Origin: Romanomermis culicivorax
Lineage: Eukaryota; Nematoda; Enoplea; Mermithida; Mermithidae
DNA: 64,000 nt
Direction of reading: 5' to 3'
NCBI GenBank assembly: GCA_963922205.1
Contig: CAWUHX010000100.1
Coordinates: 682,001-746,000 of the forward strand
Part shown: positions 52,501-64,000 of the stretch, piece after piece
Layout: every line of letters begins with the position of its first letter
Numbering within the stretch: position 1 is the stretch's first letter
Notes under the pieces: model-generated
The model's database searches: none
What the model saw: only the letters and a program-made list of their open reading frames with translations
Told to the model about the DNA's origin: nothing
Program-made: the position numbers and the translations under genes

Positions 52501-55500
52501 TATTTATGTATCTTTTTACTCAGTTCGAATTGATGATAAAGCTCATTTCTTTAGACCAGCGAAAGACTTGATAGAACCACAAGACAAACTTTTCGATTCA
52601 TGAAATCTTTATGTCAAGTTTTATTTGTGAATTATAGCATTGCAAAATTATTTTTCAGGCAAGGATTCTACGGAAGCAGAAAGTTATTCGGCTACATTAT
52701 GCTGTCTGCAAACCTTACAATGCAGACTTCGACGGTGACGAAATGAACGCTCATTTTCCACAAAACGATGTTGCTCGTAGCGAAGGCTACGATATAGGTG
52801 AAAAGTAAAGCGGATTGGAATTCAGTCAGTAAATTATGAAAATTTTGTTTTAGCTGCCGTGCCTTATCAATATTTGGTACCCAAAGACGGATCTCCGGTG
52901 TTGGGTCTGATTCAAGATCATATCGTATCTGGTGTATTGCTTACTATTAAAGATCAGTTTTTCACGAAGTAAGATGTCGCCTGCGGCATTTGTATAAGAT
53001 TTAAATTTTATCGATGATTTCAAAGTTGTGAAAAGCTTCGTCTGGCTAGCTTTCAACTTTCTAAACTTGTGAATTAATGATTTTTAGGGAAGATTACAAT
53101 TATCTTGTCTTGAGTGCCTTCGGATATCTAAGCAAAAAAGTGAAACTTTTACAACCAGCCATTATAAAACCTGTCCAAAGATGGACTGGCAAGCAAGTAA
53201 TTTTTTCCATGCTTTCTTTCGACTTAATTGAGATGGTCTACATTATTTTTCTTTCTTCAGGTCGTCTCTACAGTAATTCTAAACGTTATACCTGATGGTA
53301 AACCGCTGATAAATTTGGCGGGAAAAGCTAAAACTTCTGTGAAAGTGAGAAATAAATTTTCTATTCTATGCATCCCTTTAATGAGTTCTGGCACTGTCAA
53401 TAATTTTTTTAATTTGTTTATAAAATTCCGTAAAGTTTCCTGATGAGACGCCGTCTTAGATCATTTTTACTGAGAAACTAACTATTTTCAAAAATATCAG
53501 GAATCAGGGACTCAACGTAACTCATTTTTAGAGCTGGCAAGTTAATGGCCACGAAGCACCTGATTTCAAAATGTCCGAAAGTGAAGTCATTTTTCGTGGC
53601 GGTGAATTATTGAGCGGCGTTTTGGATAAATCAGATTACGGTCCGACAGCCTTCGGTTTGATTCATTGTTGTTACGAAGTGCGTTATCCTCGTTATCTCC
53701 CATACTCCGAAGTCAGTTCATTTGTATTTTTTCAGCTTTATCATCCGAAAATAGCATGCCGAATATTATCTTGCTTTTCGAGATTGTTCACGACGTTTTT
53801 ACAGTACAACGGGTTTTCGTTGGGAGTGGCCGACGTCCTAGTGTCGGACGCTGTTAGTTATTAGTTATTACGCGTTGTTTTATCTCCCCTCCTAGGCCTA
53901 CTTTACACTATTTTCTTACTATGTTTTTTATCACTCTGTTTTCATTTGCGTACATCTTTTCTTCCGTTTTCGAAAACATTTGTGCCCTCATTTTTATCGT
54001 TGTTTTTTGAGTTTTTGACTAATCTTTTATTCCTCACCTACAGGCGGATTTAAAACGAAGAAAAATAATTGATGAGCTCAGAAAATGCGGCGCAGAAGCG
54101 ACGAAAAACGTTTTCCACATGGAAACTACGTTTGAATCTTCGGAAGATGAATCTAGATTCCTTAAATTGAAGTTGGAAGAAGTTTATTCAAACGAAGACG
54201 TTTCTCACATCAAAGAACTCGATTACGCGATGAAAACAGCTACTGATAAGTTCAACGATAGTGTTAATAAGTATGTTAGTTTAGTTGTATTTCTGTGTTC
54301 TCTCCCGTTGCATTGGTTCAGATAATTAATGCCCTCGTCCATCTGGTAATCCAAAAATTAATTTGGCATTTAACAATTTCCTTTTTTTGCTTTTTTACAA
54401 AAAACAAAAGCAAAAATTGCACTGTTTGGACCTGAAAATTGACAATTAGAATTAAAAAATCAGTCTACTAAACAGAAAATCGAATTCTGCAACCAGCCAG
54501 TACTTCTGATGTTGTCCGACACTGCATTCTTATTACACCAGGCTATTCCATCATCTCTTTACAGTGCCTATTACGAAAAATGTACATTAACTCTGCTTTC
54601 TCAGGGCCTGCTTACCTCATGGTTTAGTCAAATTGTTTCCCGATAACTCGTTACAATGCATGATTGAATCCGGTGCCAAAGGAAATATGGTATGTGGATT
54701 TATCGTTCGACATCGCAAAGACTTTGACTAATCTGAATTTTCAAATAACATAGCCGAACATGTTTTATTTCTCTGGTTTTATGGAAGTTGTTCCTACCAA
54801 TATCAGTCATACATCAAGTAATTGGGATCCCATTGATGACCAGCGGAGTTATGCATTCTTTGCAGGTACAGAAGTCACACGTGATTTGATTTAAGTTATA
54901 CTTTTCGACGAATAAACTTTTAACGTGTATCAATCAGTGCTCCAATATTGAACAATATTTCATTTTTTTCTTATAGGTCAATCAGGTTCAAATGTCTTGC
55001 ATGTTGGGACAGATTGAATTGGAAGGTTGCAGACCTCCGTTAACTCCATCAGGTCGCACTTTACCTTCATTCGAACCGTACGATTGTTCGCCTAGAGCCG
55101 GTGGTTTCGTCGACGGTCGTTTCGCCACTGGTATTCGACCGCAAGAATTTTTTTTCCACACAATGGCCGGTCGAGAAGTAAGCGAAAAAAATTTGCCAAA
55201 TAAGCAGTGAGCGAAATATGGGTTATAACCACTAAAGTACAGTTGCTGAATATGTCCAGTTTATTTTTTCGGTTACGTTGTTTCAGACTTCACGATTAGT
55301 CTATAGTTTTTGACAATTGAACTCATAATTTAGTTTCTGATTTTCGTCTCTAAGAGGAGTCTAAAAGTTTAAATGATCAATTTTACCCTCTTGTCAAATT
55401 CTCATACAATTCAAGTATTTTTATTTGCTTTACTCCTTTTGTATTTTTAGGGTTTGATTGATACTGCCGTCAAAACTAGTCGTAGTGGATACTTGCAACG

Positions 55501-58500
55501 CTGTATCATTAAGCATTTAGAAGGTGTTATGGTGAACTATGATTCAACAGTACGCGATTCTGACGGCAGCATAATCCAAGTAATTATGTCCATTTATGTT
55601 AATCTTCATTGAACAGGTGGCTCAGTTTCGTTTCTGCGTAGTGCATATTGATGAATATACAATTCTTATTAAGGTTTATGGAATAAATTTAAAAACTTTC
55701 GTTTCTACCCGTTCGACATAAATTGATGATTTTTATCCCCTGTTTACAGTTTCAATATGGAGAAGATGGTGTAGACATCGGTCGATCTCAGTTTCTCAAA
55801 AAAGATCGTCTACATCTGTTGGCTAATAATTTGCCTATATTACTCGATCAGTTTTCGAAATCGCCCCATTTTAATCAGATGGACTCGAAAAAATGCGATA
55901 AAGTCGTAAAAAAGGTAATGTTACAAAATCAAAGAAGCAATTTTTGTTCGTGGAAATTAGAGACAATCAAAAATACAATATGCATCTATTAAATAGTTTT
56001 TTCAATAGGAATATGATAATTGTTCGTCTTGTATAGGCTTTTCTCTACAATTAGAATCAGTTTAGAGTGTATATCTCATCGTAAAACGTATTCGTGAAAA
56101 ATTATTTCTTTTATCTAAGCTCAAAAAATGGAGGAAGCGTCGCACCGATCAGTCGAATCAAAAATCGTACATGTCACCGTTTACGGTGTTCTCCTCTAAA
56201 CTTCAGCGTTCGTCCAGCGATGAAAAATACGAAAAAGATAAATTAATCGAAGCGTATAGAAATTTGGACGAAAATTCGCAAAACGAATTAGCGGAATATG
56301 CTTGCCCCGACCCAGTTAGTGCTCAGTATTGGTCTTCGACGACTTTCGGCGCTTTGTCGGAAAAATCTCGCGACGAATTCGATAATTTCATATCTGATAG
56401 GACTAAATTACCTCGTTATTGGACCGAATATCACGAATCTAATTTTAGAAGAGCTTTCTATTGGAAAAGTGAGTTCGTCGAATCATCTGACACGTTATAT
56501 GTAGCTCAATTTTTCAAGTCCTTGAATTGAGTTCATTTAATTTACAAAAAAATCAGGCTTAGTTTAGAAGAAAGGTTCTCAATGCAAATACCTGACTTCT
56601 GATGCTAATTGAAAAATCGCTTTCCTCAAAAAAATGCGCCATTATCGATCTTTCACGTATAAATTTCCCATAGATATGAAAGCCCAATGTGACGCTGGTG
56701 ACCCAGTTGGCATAGTAGCCGCTCAGTCCATCGGTGAACCCTCCACGCAGATGACCTTGAATACTTTCCATTTCGCTGGTAGAGGCGAAATGAATGTTAC
56801 ATTGGGTATACCGCGACTGCGCGAAATTTTAATGACCGGTTCGGCCAGAATCGCTACTCCGATTGCTCAAGTATGTATATACAAGTTTACTGAAAATTTT
56901 TCCTTTTTGTACTATAGCCAGAATTTAACAGGTACCGTTTCTACCTCACGTCTCGAAACGAGAAGCCGAAAATTTGAAGCGCGTTATGGATAAACTTTAT
57001 CTCAAACAAGTAAAATCATCATGTCAAGCAAGCAAAATTATGTTGAAAAAATTACCAAATTTAGTTTCTCAAAGCGGTGAAAATTTACGAGAAAACGGTG
57101 ATGGAAGCAGGGTGAGTTGGTTGAGGCTCTTCTTCATCGTATGATAGACGAAATAAATTCTGCAGTCCAAACTCCATAACGGTCTATTTGAGGGATTGCA
57201 TCAGGTTGTGATAGCTCCTATTTTTTATCACAAGCTTCTCTCAACCAGTCATTCTTGCCCTGAAAGTTCTAGTAGAAAAAATTATGATTTTATACTTTGA
57301 ACGTGAAATTTTTTGTCCGCTTTAAGTCGTTTCAACATTCAATACATAGTCGAAATTCATTTACTGAGACGAAAAAAACGCGATCACGAAACGAAACATG
57401 TAGACAACGCCAGGGTTATCACCAGAATCGAAAAGAAACTTTTCAAACAAATCGGCAGAGTTATAAAGCGCAAACTTGATAAGGCTTATCAAGATACGTA
57501 AGTTTCGATGTGTTCGTGTTCCCATATTTGTTTTCGTGCTAAAAACCGATGTTCCAGGAAAGGAACTGTGAAGAAAGCGCTGCAAATGTTACGCGCTGGT
57601 GAAAGAGCTGACAACACGCGTGATGGCGAAAATTCCGAGGTAAGTTAAGGTTACACACGCAATAAAGTAAGTATCACAAAATTCCATGATTTGAAGACAT
57701 ATACAAATTTTCATGTTTCATTCCTTTGATTACCTAATTTTTTTAAATTTGTAATTCTACTAATTTATCATGCTCTCGTTACCTAATTTTTCAATGTCAG
57801 CGAATACCTTACATCATTTCAAGTCTCAAAAATCTCGTGTAAAAGAATATATTGTCGCCAATCGCGTACAGTGTGCTCTTTTTGTGAGAGTATGCATTTG
57901 CTTTTATTTTTCAGAACGAGCAAATGGCTGACGTTGACGCCGCCGACGAAATCCGATTCCGAAAACAAAACGACGAAACCGAATACGTTGGAGAAGCAGA
58001 AGAAAAAGACGAAATTATGCCATCGGATAGTGAAGCTCAAAAATGTCAATCGTTTTTTTTCGTTTACATTACTTTATCTTCTCAGATGAAGAGTCTAGTA
58101 GTAGTGACGAAAGTGAAAATGAATCATCTTTGATTAAGAAAGAGCTTCCAGACGAAGATTCAAACGACGAAATCGAATGTGGTGCGAAAAAAAGCAAAGA
58201 AGCTGATGCGGCCAGAATTAAAGTGAGTTCTGGTCTATACAATGTATCTACACCATCATTAGTTTTTTAACTATTATGTTTGCATTTAATTTTTTGTTGT
58301 TGCTATGCTACAACTGTTTTTGTATTTAAGGCTGTTCTAGAAGCTAATCCGTTTATTTCATCGTACAGTTATGACGCTGATAAAAATTCCTGGTGCCAAT
58401 TAACTATACAGGTATGTGAGACGATCTAGTGTTCTATTTCTGGTTGTCCAAGAGAATCGTGAAACTGTTATATCATTCAATTTTTGTCCGGTTTTTAATC

Positions 58501-60964
58501 GCAAAATATCAGAAAAGTTTTAATATTGTCGAAAAACTAACTTTCAAATAAAACTTCTAGATCTTTGTTAGAATCATTTGTCGGTATATCCAAAAATTTA
58601 GACCAATTCTCGTCCGTGAAACAAAAAGGAAAACATAACATATTAGCTTTAGAAAAAAATATTTTCATTATATTTCCATATTTTCACTGGCGATTGATTT
58701 GATTATTTTTGTCATCCAAGCTAAGGTTTTTTATAGTATAACTATATAATGTATGTGAAACGTATTTTCAAATTCAACTTTCTTTGTCCACATTATCAGG
58801 TGTCGGCCATCTCGGGATCGTTGGACATCGCCTCTCTAGTCGCTGAAGAAATCGAAAAATTTGTTGTTCAAGAAACGCGCGGCATCCAAAGATGTATCTT
58901 GCGTGAAGAACAAAATCAGCAAATTTTACAGACGGAAGGCATCAACTTACAAGTATATAATTTTTCATACTGTAGTTGAATTATGGATTCTGAAAATTTC
59001 CTCAAGATATCTGGAGTTTTTTAACTTTTAGAGTTTCTACGCCAAAGCAGAATTTTTGAATATCAATAAAATAGGTTGTAATGATATTCATACGATAGCA
59101 CGAATTTATGGTATCGAGGCGGCTGCTAGTTCACTGATGAATGTAAGTTTGGTAGCGCTCAAAATTGGTACTCATAGTGCTGAACGGTCTAGGAAAGCTT
59201 GAAGCCGCTATTTCGGCACCGATCAGTACTGTAGTTTCGGTGCCAGCCAGTTTTCAACAGTAGCCAATTCGGCGCGCGACATAATTAAATTTCATATTTA
59301 AAAACAAAATAATAAAAAATTATCATTATTTCCCTAGTCACTACCAGAGGTTGTTAATAGTTGTGTAAAAGAGTGTATAACGAAAGAATAAATGTACTAC
59401 TAGCAAGAGAAAAACAGAGACAGAAAAAGAGTTCCGGAAAAACACATTTGTTCTACTTAAATTGTTGGAAACCACCCTACAGAAAGCGTATACATAGTGC
59501 AATAATATAAAATAGCTAATTAGGTATTTTCCATTGTTGCATACTTATTTTCATAATGTCTGGTTTCATTAGCGAAAAAAAGGTAATAAAGAAAGCGGAA
59601 CATAAAAACATGAACAAAAACATTAGCAAAACATTGAAAATGACAGAAAAATAAGTAAAAAAATATAAGCTAAAAAAGAAATAAGATGAAAGGAGGAAGA
59701 AGATAGTAAAAAGAAAAAAGATAGTAAAGAGAACAGAAGAAAAAATTGAACAGATGAAATACAGTCTGGCGCTGAAATGGCTGGCGCCCAGACGTTCCTT
59801 TCCACATTCACGTTATATTATTTACGAATTCCATTTTTTTGGTATTAATGTATAATTTATATGGAAATCTGCCATGCTCAGTCATCTAACGAAATGTTGA
59901 TCTGTTGAGCTAATAGATTTACAAGCACAGTCCTTTAAGCTTTTGAATTTCTTTGCTTCAAAATTTATTGTAAATCGAACTTCGATGCATTTTTCGACAG
60001 TGCTGAAATTGATTCTATTTATGCTTTTGCTTTGCGTCAAATTTTGAAAAATTCAAAAAAATCGAATTGGATGGGAATATCAAGAACAAAAAGCTAGTAA
60101 TACTTTATATTTTAATGATTTTCTGTTAAACCATATGTCACATAGGAGTAGAAATTTATAAGCTTACTCAACCAACCATTACCAATTTTTAAAGTAAAGA
60201 TCGTTCACGAATCGCTTTATCTAAATGACTATGAGAGCCGTAGTTGCTTTTATCATTTTTCCAACTTATCGTTAGAAAATTAGAAATTGAAAATTAGTTA
60301 GAAATTGTTAGAAAAAAAGAAATATTCTGCACTGACTCGAATTTACAAAATTCCAAAATATGTAGAGAAAATAGTATCGTCAGAATCGTATTTCTCTTAG
60401 AAATCAAACAGGAATATGATCACAGAAAAGCCTACTGAATTTCACTTACAAATTCCGCGAGACACCAATGGTGTAAAGTGTTAAAATGGCCTTGAAACAC
60501 TTTTGGACAAAGGATGTCTTCATCATAATATGAATTTATGTTGATGCAGAAAAGTGGCGATTTAGAAAATTATCAGATCATGAAGCTTTACTATGTGCTG
60601 GATTTTTCAAGGAAATCGAAATGGTCTTCGGCGGTTACGGAATCCACGTCGATCATCGACATTTGTCTCTTATCGCCGACTACATGTGCCACACGGGCGC
60701 CTACGAACCCTTCAACCGGATGTACATGGGAACGTCGGCCTCGCCGTTCCAAAAGATGAGTTTTGAAACGACGACCGAATTTTTAAAAGAAGCAATTTTT
60801 CAACGTACAGAATAATTTTACGCTTACTTATTGAGAATTTAACAATCTCCTTTTCAGACGAAGTCGAACCGCTAACGTCGCCATCGTCCCGATTGTCCGT
60901 TGGCGGTTTAGTAAGAATCGGAACGGGTTCGTTCGATTTGATGGTCGATGTGAAAAAAATATGA
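46599..60964 (+). CDS. POLR1A: DNA-directed RNA polymerase I largest subunit (RPA190/RPA1)
   Basis: Catalytic subunit of nucleolar Pol I, which transcribes rRNA. Exons: 46599-46776, 46997-47124, 47180-47323, 47385-47556, 47691-47910, 48234-48497, 48616-48781, 49124-49435, 51540-51760, 52001-52127, 52184-52267, 52659-52797, 52854-52968, 53088-53196, 53261-53344, 53532-53678, 53736-53852, 54044-54270, 54605-54689, 54977-55177, 55451-55579, 55750-55914, 56120-56468, 56674-56870, 56932-57111, 57327-57497, 57558-57639, 57915-58044, 58086-58222, 58331-58411, 58800-58952, 59032-59142, 60612-60804, 60858-60964. Zinc ligands CITCQKP..CPGHFGH in exon 2; [14 protein letters not shown] in exon 9; catalytic [15 protein letters not shown] in exon 12; bridge-helix/trigger-loop region [41 protein letters not shown] in exon 24; acidic Ser/Glu-rich insert in 57915-58222, typical of Pol I. 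All junctions keep frame except 57111/57327, off by one base, so a short exon or another donor is missing there. Exon 7's end (48781) is the best of several options. Confidence 0.95.
49785..50750. repeat. MITE-3 composite, inverted relative to 40387-41058
   Basis: Two complete units with CATACCTGTA...TTACAGGTAT ends (50091-50299, 50337-50685), preceded by 'ggcgctaagcgctgag' and 'gtccgaaaaacgatttaaa' blocks that are the reverse complement of 40640-40790. Long C-tracts in both. Confidence 0.6.
50781..51202. repeat. Short terminal-inverted-repeat element
   Basis: Left CAACATGGTTCCTTTTTGAG then CACGATGCTAATG; right GCACAAGTGCTGAT.. then CTCGTGCTAAAAAAAACCC and TGGTG. The termini pair over about 28 bp with mismatches. 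No ORF; no clean target duplication. Confidence 0.5.
59143..60611 (+). other. POLR1A intron 32 (1.47 kb)
   Basis: Donor GTAAGT after ATGAAT 59142, acceptor GATTTTTCAAG 60611. A+T- and A-rich interior with a 'tctggcgctgaaatggctggcg' patch near 59765. No element identified. Confidence 0.8.
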
Positions 60965-63510
60965 AAAAATTTCCGACCGTATTATATTGTAAAGTTATGG
61001 AAATATTAAAAAACAGTTTACTCCAGGGCTTTTAACTCGAATATTACTAGCACGACCATTAACCTTAATTTGCGTTACTTTTTCTTAGAACGACTAGAAT
61101 TTTCATCAGCGCGGGGCCCGAGTTCATAAGCACCGTGCTAAGAAAGAACTGCGGTTTACACCATTCATCTTGAAATAGCCGATGCAAAGATACCATGAAA
61201 GTAGGTCCAATATGGAAAATACTAGCAAGCTTATTACGTAACGAAAGCATGTTTTCGTCCGTCGTTGAGTGGTGAAAATTTCTCGAATAGCGCGCAGGTA
61301 TCGACGCAATTCAGTCTGAATCGACAGTTGATAATAGTATGTATGATTCTTCAATGATCTCCTCATGGATAAATTTGACGCTACGCTGCTGACACGATAA
61401 ACAATAGAAGGCGTGCAGATATTGCCTAAAGTCGATATTCTTTTTACTGTAGCGCTTTGAATACTACAGTAAAAACAGTATGTACAGCGAATAATTTCCG
61501 GCGAGGAACAATTCGTCTTGCTGACGTCGAAGATTTTCTGCAATACTACGGGAATACCAGTTTGAAACCTTCATTTCAGTAGTTTATTTCTATCGAAGAG
61601 GGTAGGCCAAACTCATACAAAAACCATCATGCTTTTCCACTTTTGATTTGGACAGACACTGCGTTTCGTTTGACACCTGAGTGTTACACCATAAATCTTA
61701 ATCATTTAAGGAGGTTATGGCATACATTTTGAGCAGTTTTGTCTACTGCTCATGAACGAGAAATTTTATTCATAATTACAATAATAAGTTCGACTTATTT
61801 TCCGTATTGTACTTACTTTCATGGCTGTCATGGGATCGCCGCTTTTGTGGCTATCATGGGATTTCAAAATTATTGCCGTATAAAAATTCATGATTGAGAT
61901 GAATGCTCAATTTTTTTAAAGACACAAGATGAAGAAAATTGCGGAAATCTTCGACATCAGCTGAACATCAGGAAATGCCTCATTCTTTGTTTTTACTTAT
62001 CAAGCTGTGATATGACCCCCACGTTTTAATTTTCCAAATTTTTTTACTATTTTTTTAACAATTTTTCCCGATATTTATTTTTTTAGTCCAGAAATTTCGA
62101 CTTCCAAATGATTGATTATCTTACGAGAAATGATCCTCAGGCGAAAATTCGAAAAATTCGCATGTTATATCCAATAAGCATGCGAGTAATGTTACACTAA
62201 TCTTTCGTGTCAATAGGCTTTATTTACACTAAACAGCAATGGGAAAGTTTAAAAGCTGCTGACACATGCATTAGACATATAACATAACAATAATGCTCAT
62301 ACGAAGAAGCGTCCATTTCAATGAATTTTAATAGTTCTGAACTCTGATAATGTTCGAAAGCTTACAGATCGCAGGCGGTGCAACGTAAAATTTGCTTTCT
62401 GTGAAAAAATTTCTTGTGTTAGTGAGCTTTATCGAATGTGATTTTTCATTTGTATATCCGTTGCAGTTCCTTAAATCAGCTATAGGTAAACTTTCGACGC
62501 TTTAGCACATTTATTAAAATTTCAGTGTTAGGAAAGTTTGTAGTAAATACGGCCAGTGTAACATAACTCAAATTTCTGTGGGCAGTCGTTATGTCATGTC
62601 GCGCATGCTGTAGTTACGATGCATATCCACATATTTGGCCCATTCAGTGAGACTTCACAGCTTTGGAGATCAAAGTCCACTAACGAAATCGTGCGATCCT
62701 TTATAAAAGTTATGAAAAATAAGCGGTTTCGAATTATTATTGTACCCTAACCATGACTTTGCGAAAGTACGCGCATCTATAAAATTATGAAATCGAGTGT
62801 CTTGATTTCCTCGTCGTCAAAAATCTTGATTCTTTCACGGTATCTTAATTTTTTTGTGTCAGCCAATATTGATTTCGTGCTTCAAGTTTTGAGTTAGATT
62901 TCTTTCGTCGACATCTTCAATATCGCGATCCACAACATGCTTTGTGCGTTTTTGGCGAACGAAACTCAAAAATGCTGCATAAATTTTTCAAGTTCAATAC
63001 TCATTTTTTGGGTTACGACGAAAAAATAATGTCGCCCTTCTCGTATTCAGCAGTTAAATGATTTTCTCGAAAATGTGGTCGACATTGGCAGAGTCACAAA
63101 TGTGCAATTTTTTGTGACATTTGGTATTGCAGAAAATAGAAAAAAAACAAGATTTCCTGTGTTACTATGCCAAAAGCGAAAAAGAGGTCTAGATACAAAG
63201 TCCAGCAATAAAATGAATGATATCAGAAATTTCGACATTTTTCTTTTGACGCCTCACCATTCAAGTTTTCCTAGCTCATAAAGCCATAAAAGCCAAAAAC
63301 AATAACATAGTATTGATTTAGTTTAAATCAGAGAAAAACGTAGAAGAGCATGAGATTAAAGCCCAATGACAAAAATTCTAGGATTTTTTCATTTCTGAAT
63401 TGGGCTTTGTAACGTACCTGCTAAAGCAGTACTGTAAATATGTAGCATACTGTATGTGATAGACATTTATTAGATATTATTTCATTTTCGCATTTTATCA
63501 TCTCAAGGGT
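60965..63510. other. 3' flank of POLR1A, no gene seen
   Basis: A+T-rich, stop codons in all frames, no family resemblance in the longest open stretches; AATATTAAAAAA at about 61003 is a weak polyadenylation candidate. Confidence 0.4.
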
Positions 63511-64000
63511 GTCTGGGATTCACACCCAAACATTCCTATAAAATTACGTGAAGTACTTTATTTTGATCCGTTCACACCCCGGTAGCCCAATTAAGATGCC
63601 CCAATTAATTTGCACAAACAGCAGCTGGTCCCCTAGAACCTACACTAAACTACACATTCCACGGCTACCGTAATCCCCTGTAAAAATCGTAAACAACACC
63701 TGCACACAGTAAAATACGTAAAAGCCCCGCCAGACAGTAGTCTCAAGTGTAACGGTAGCGACAGCCCCACAAAACATGTGTATTCAGAGAAACAGATACA
63801 GGAAGCATGCACAGAAGCACAGAGGTGTGGCTAAGCCCACCATAGGAAGCAAGCAATACACGAAAAGCATACCATACTAGAAAAGCATTAGAAAGGCGTG
63901 ACTAAGTAAGCATGAAAAGCAAAGCAGGAAGCGACGATTGGCTGGAGAAGATGGACAGAAGCACGACCTCCCGCAACGCCTAGGGAGTGGCCAAAAACGT
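63511..64000. other. Compositionally distinct segment, possible mobile-element end
   Basis: From about 63511 (GGGTGTCTGGGATTCACACCC, a small inverted repeat) the sequence becomes clearly richer in C and G and in purine-rich AAGCA runs up to the window edge. No coding frame. Could be the start of an LTR or another transposon. Confidence 0.3.

Noticed and set aside
59623..59811. Hydrophobic minus-strand ORF in POLR1A intron 32
   Set aside because: Translation of an A/G-rich plus strand (poly Ser/Leu/Phe); no support.
61124..61543. 139-codon minus-strand ORF downstream of POLR1A
   Set aside because: No domain, no splice context and no similarity recognised; chance ORF in non-coding DNA is more likely.

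Overview
Eukaryotic (metazoan) chromosomal DNA. Both host genes are intron-rich and have animal-type architecture: a capping enzyme with a Cys-dependent RNA triphosphatase fused to a guanylyltransferase, and a 34-exon RNA polymerase I large subunit. The host DNA is A+T-rich, introns end in TTTTCAG or TTTTAG-like acceptors, and the polymerase gene has an acceptor ten bases before its ATG, as expected for spliced-leader trans-splicing. This fits a nematode-like invertebrate. A mermithid-type nematode is a possibility I cannot test from sequence alone.

Layout. 1-35,540 (+) is the 3' part of the mRNA capping enzyme gene (RNGTT/cel-1): 13 exons, the 5' end lying outside the window. Between exon 8 (ends 3,578) and exon 9 (starts 33,844) is a 30 kb intron built from nested transposons. 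An old, broken Ty3/gypsy element on the minus strand ('gypsy-B', 4,378-32,020, TSD CGTT) has been split by a hAT transposon (8,584-10,435, TSD ATCCTGAT) and by a young Ty3/gypsy element on the plus strand ('gypsy-A', 10,466-24,627, TSD GCAA, LTRs identical by eye). A further non-autonomous hAT (32,123-33,034, TSD GTACAGAC) and several MITEs fill the rest. 35,541-46,588 is intergenic and dominated by transposon debris, with a 100-N assembly gap at 38,717-38,816. 46,599-60,964 (+) is the RNA polymerase I largest subunit (POLR1A/rpoa-1). 60,965-64,000 has no gene I can support.

The most unusual object is gypsy-A. Besides an intact gag-pol it carries, between pol and the 3' LTR, a second large protein of about 1,355 residues with a complete DEDDy-type 3'-5' exonuclease domain (RNase D/WRN/MUT-7 superfamily) and a long Pro/Arg/Ser-rich tail, then a third overlapping ORF of 244 residues, and perhaps a 62-residue single-pass membrane ORF. 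Splice-site pairs whose phases all agree would join the first three codons of gag to the exonuclease ORF, like a retroviral subgenomic mRNA. Gypsy-B has a recognisable relative of the third ORF, also preceded by small phase-consistent exons, but no exonuclease. The two elements therefore look like related retroelements with an exchangeable accessory module downstream of pol.

How the parts relate: the two host genes belong to general RNA synthesis and processing (cap addition to Pol II transcripts, rRNA transcription) and are neighbours on the same strand. Everything else is transposon sequence accumulated in introns and the intergenic region.
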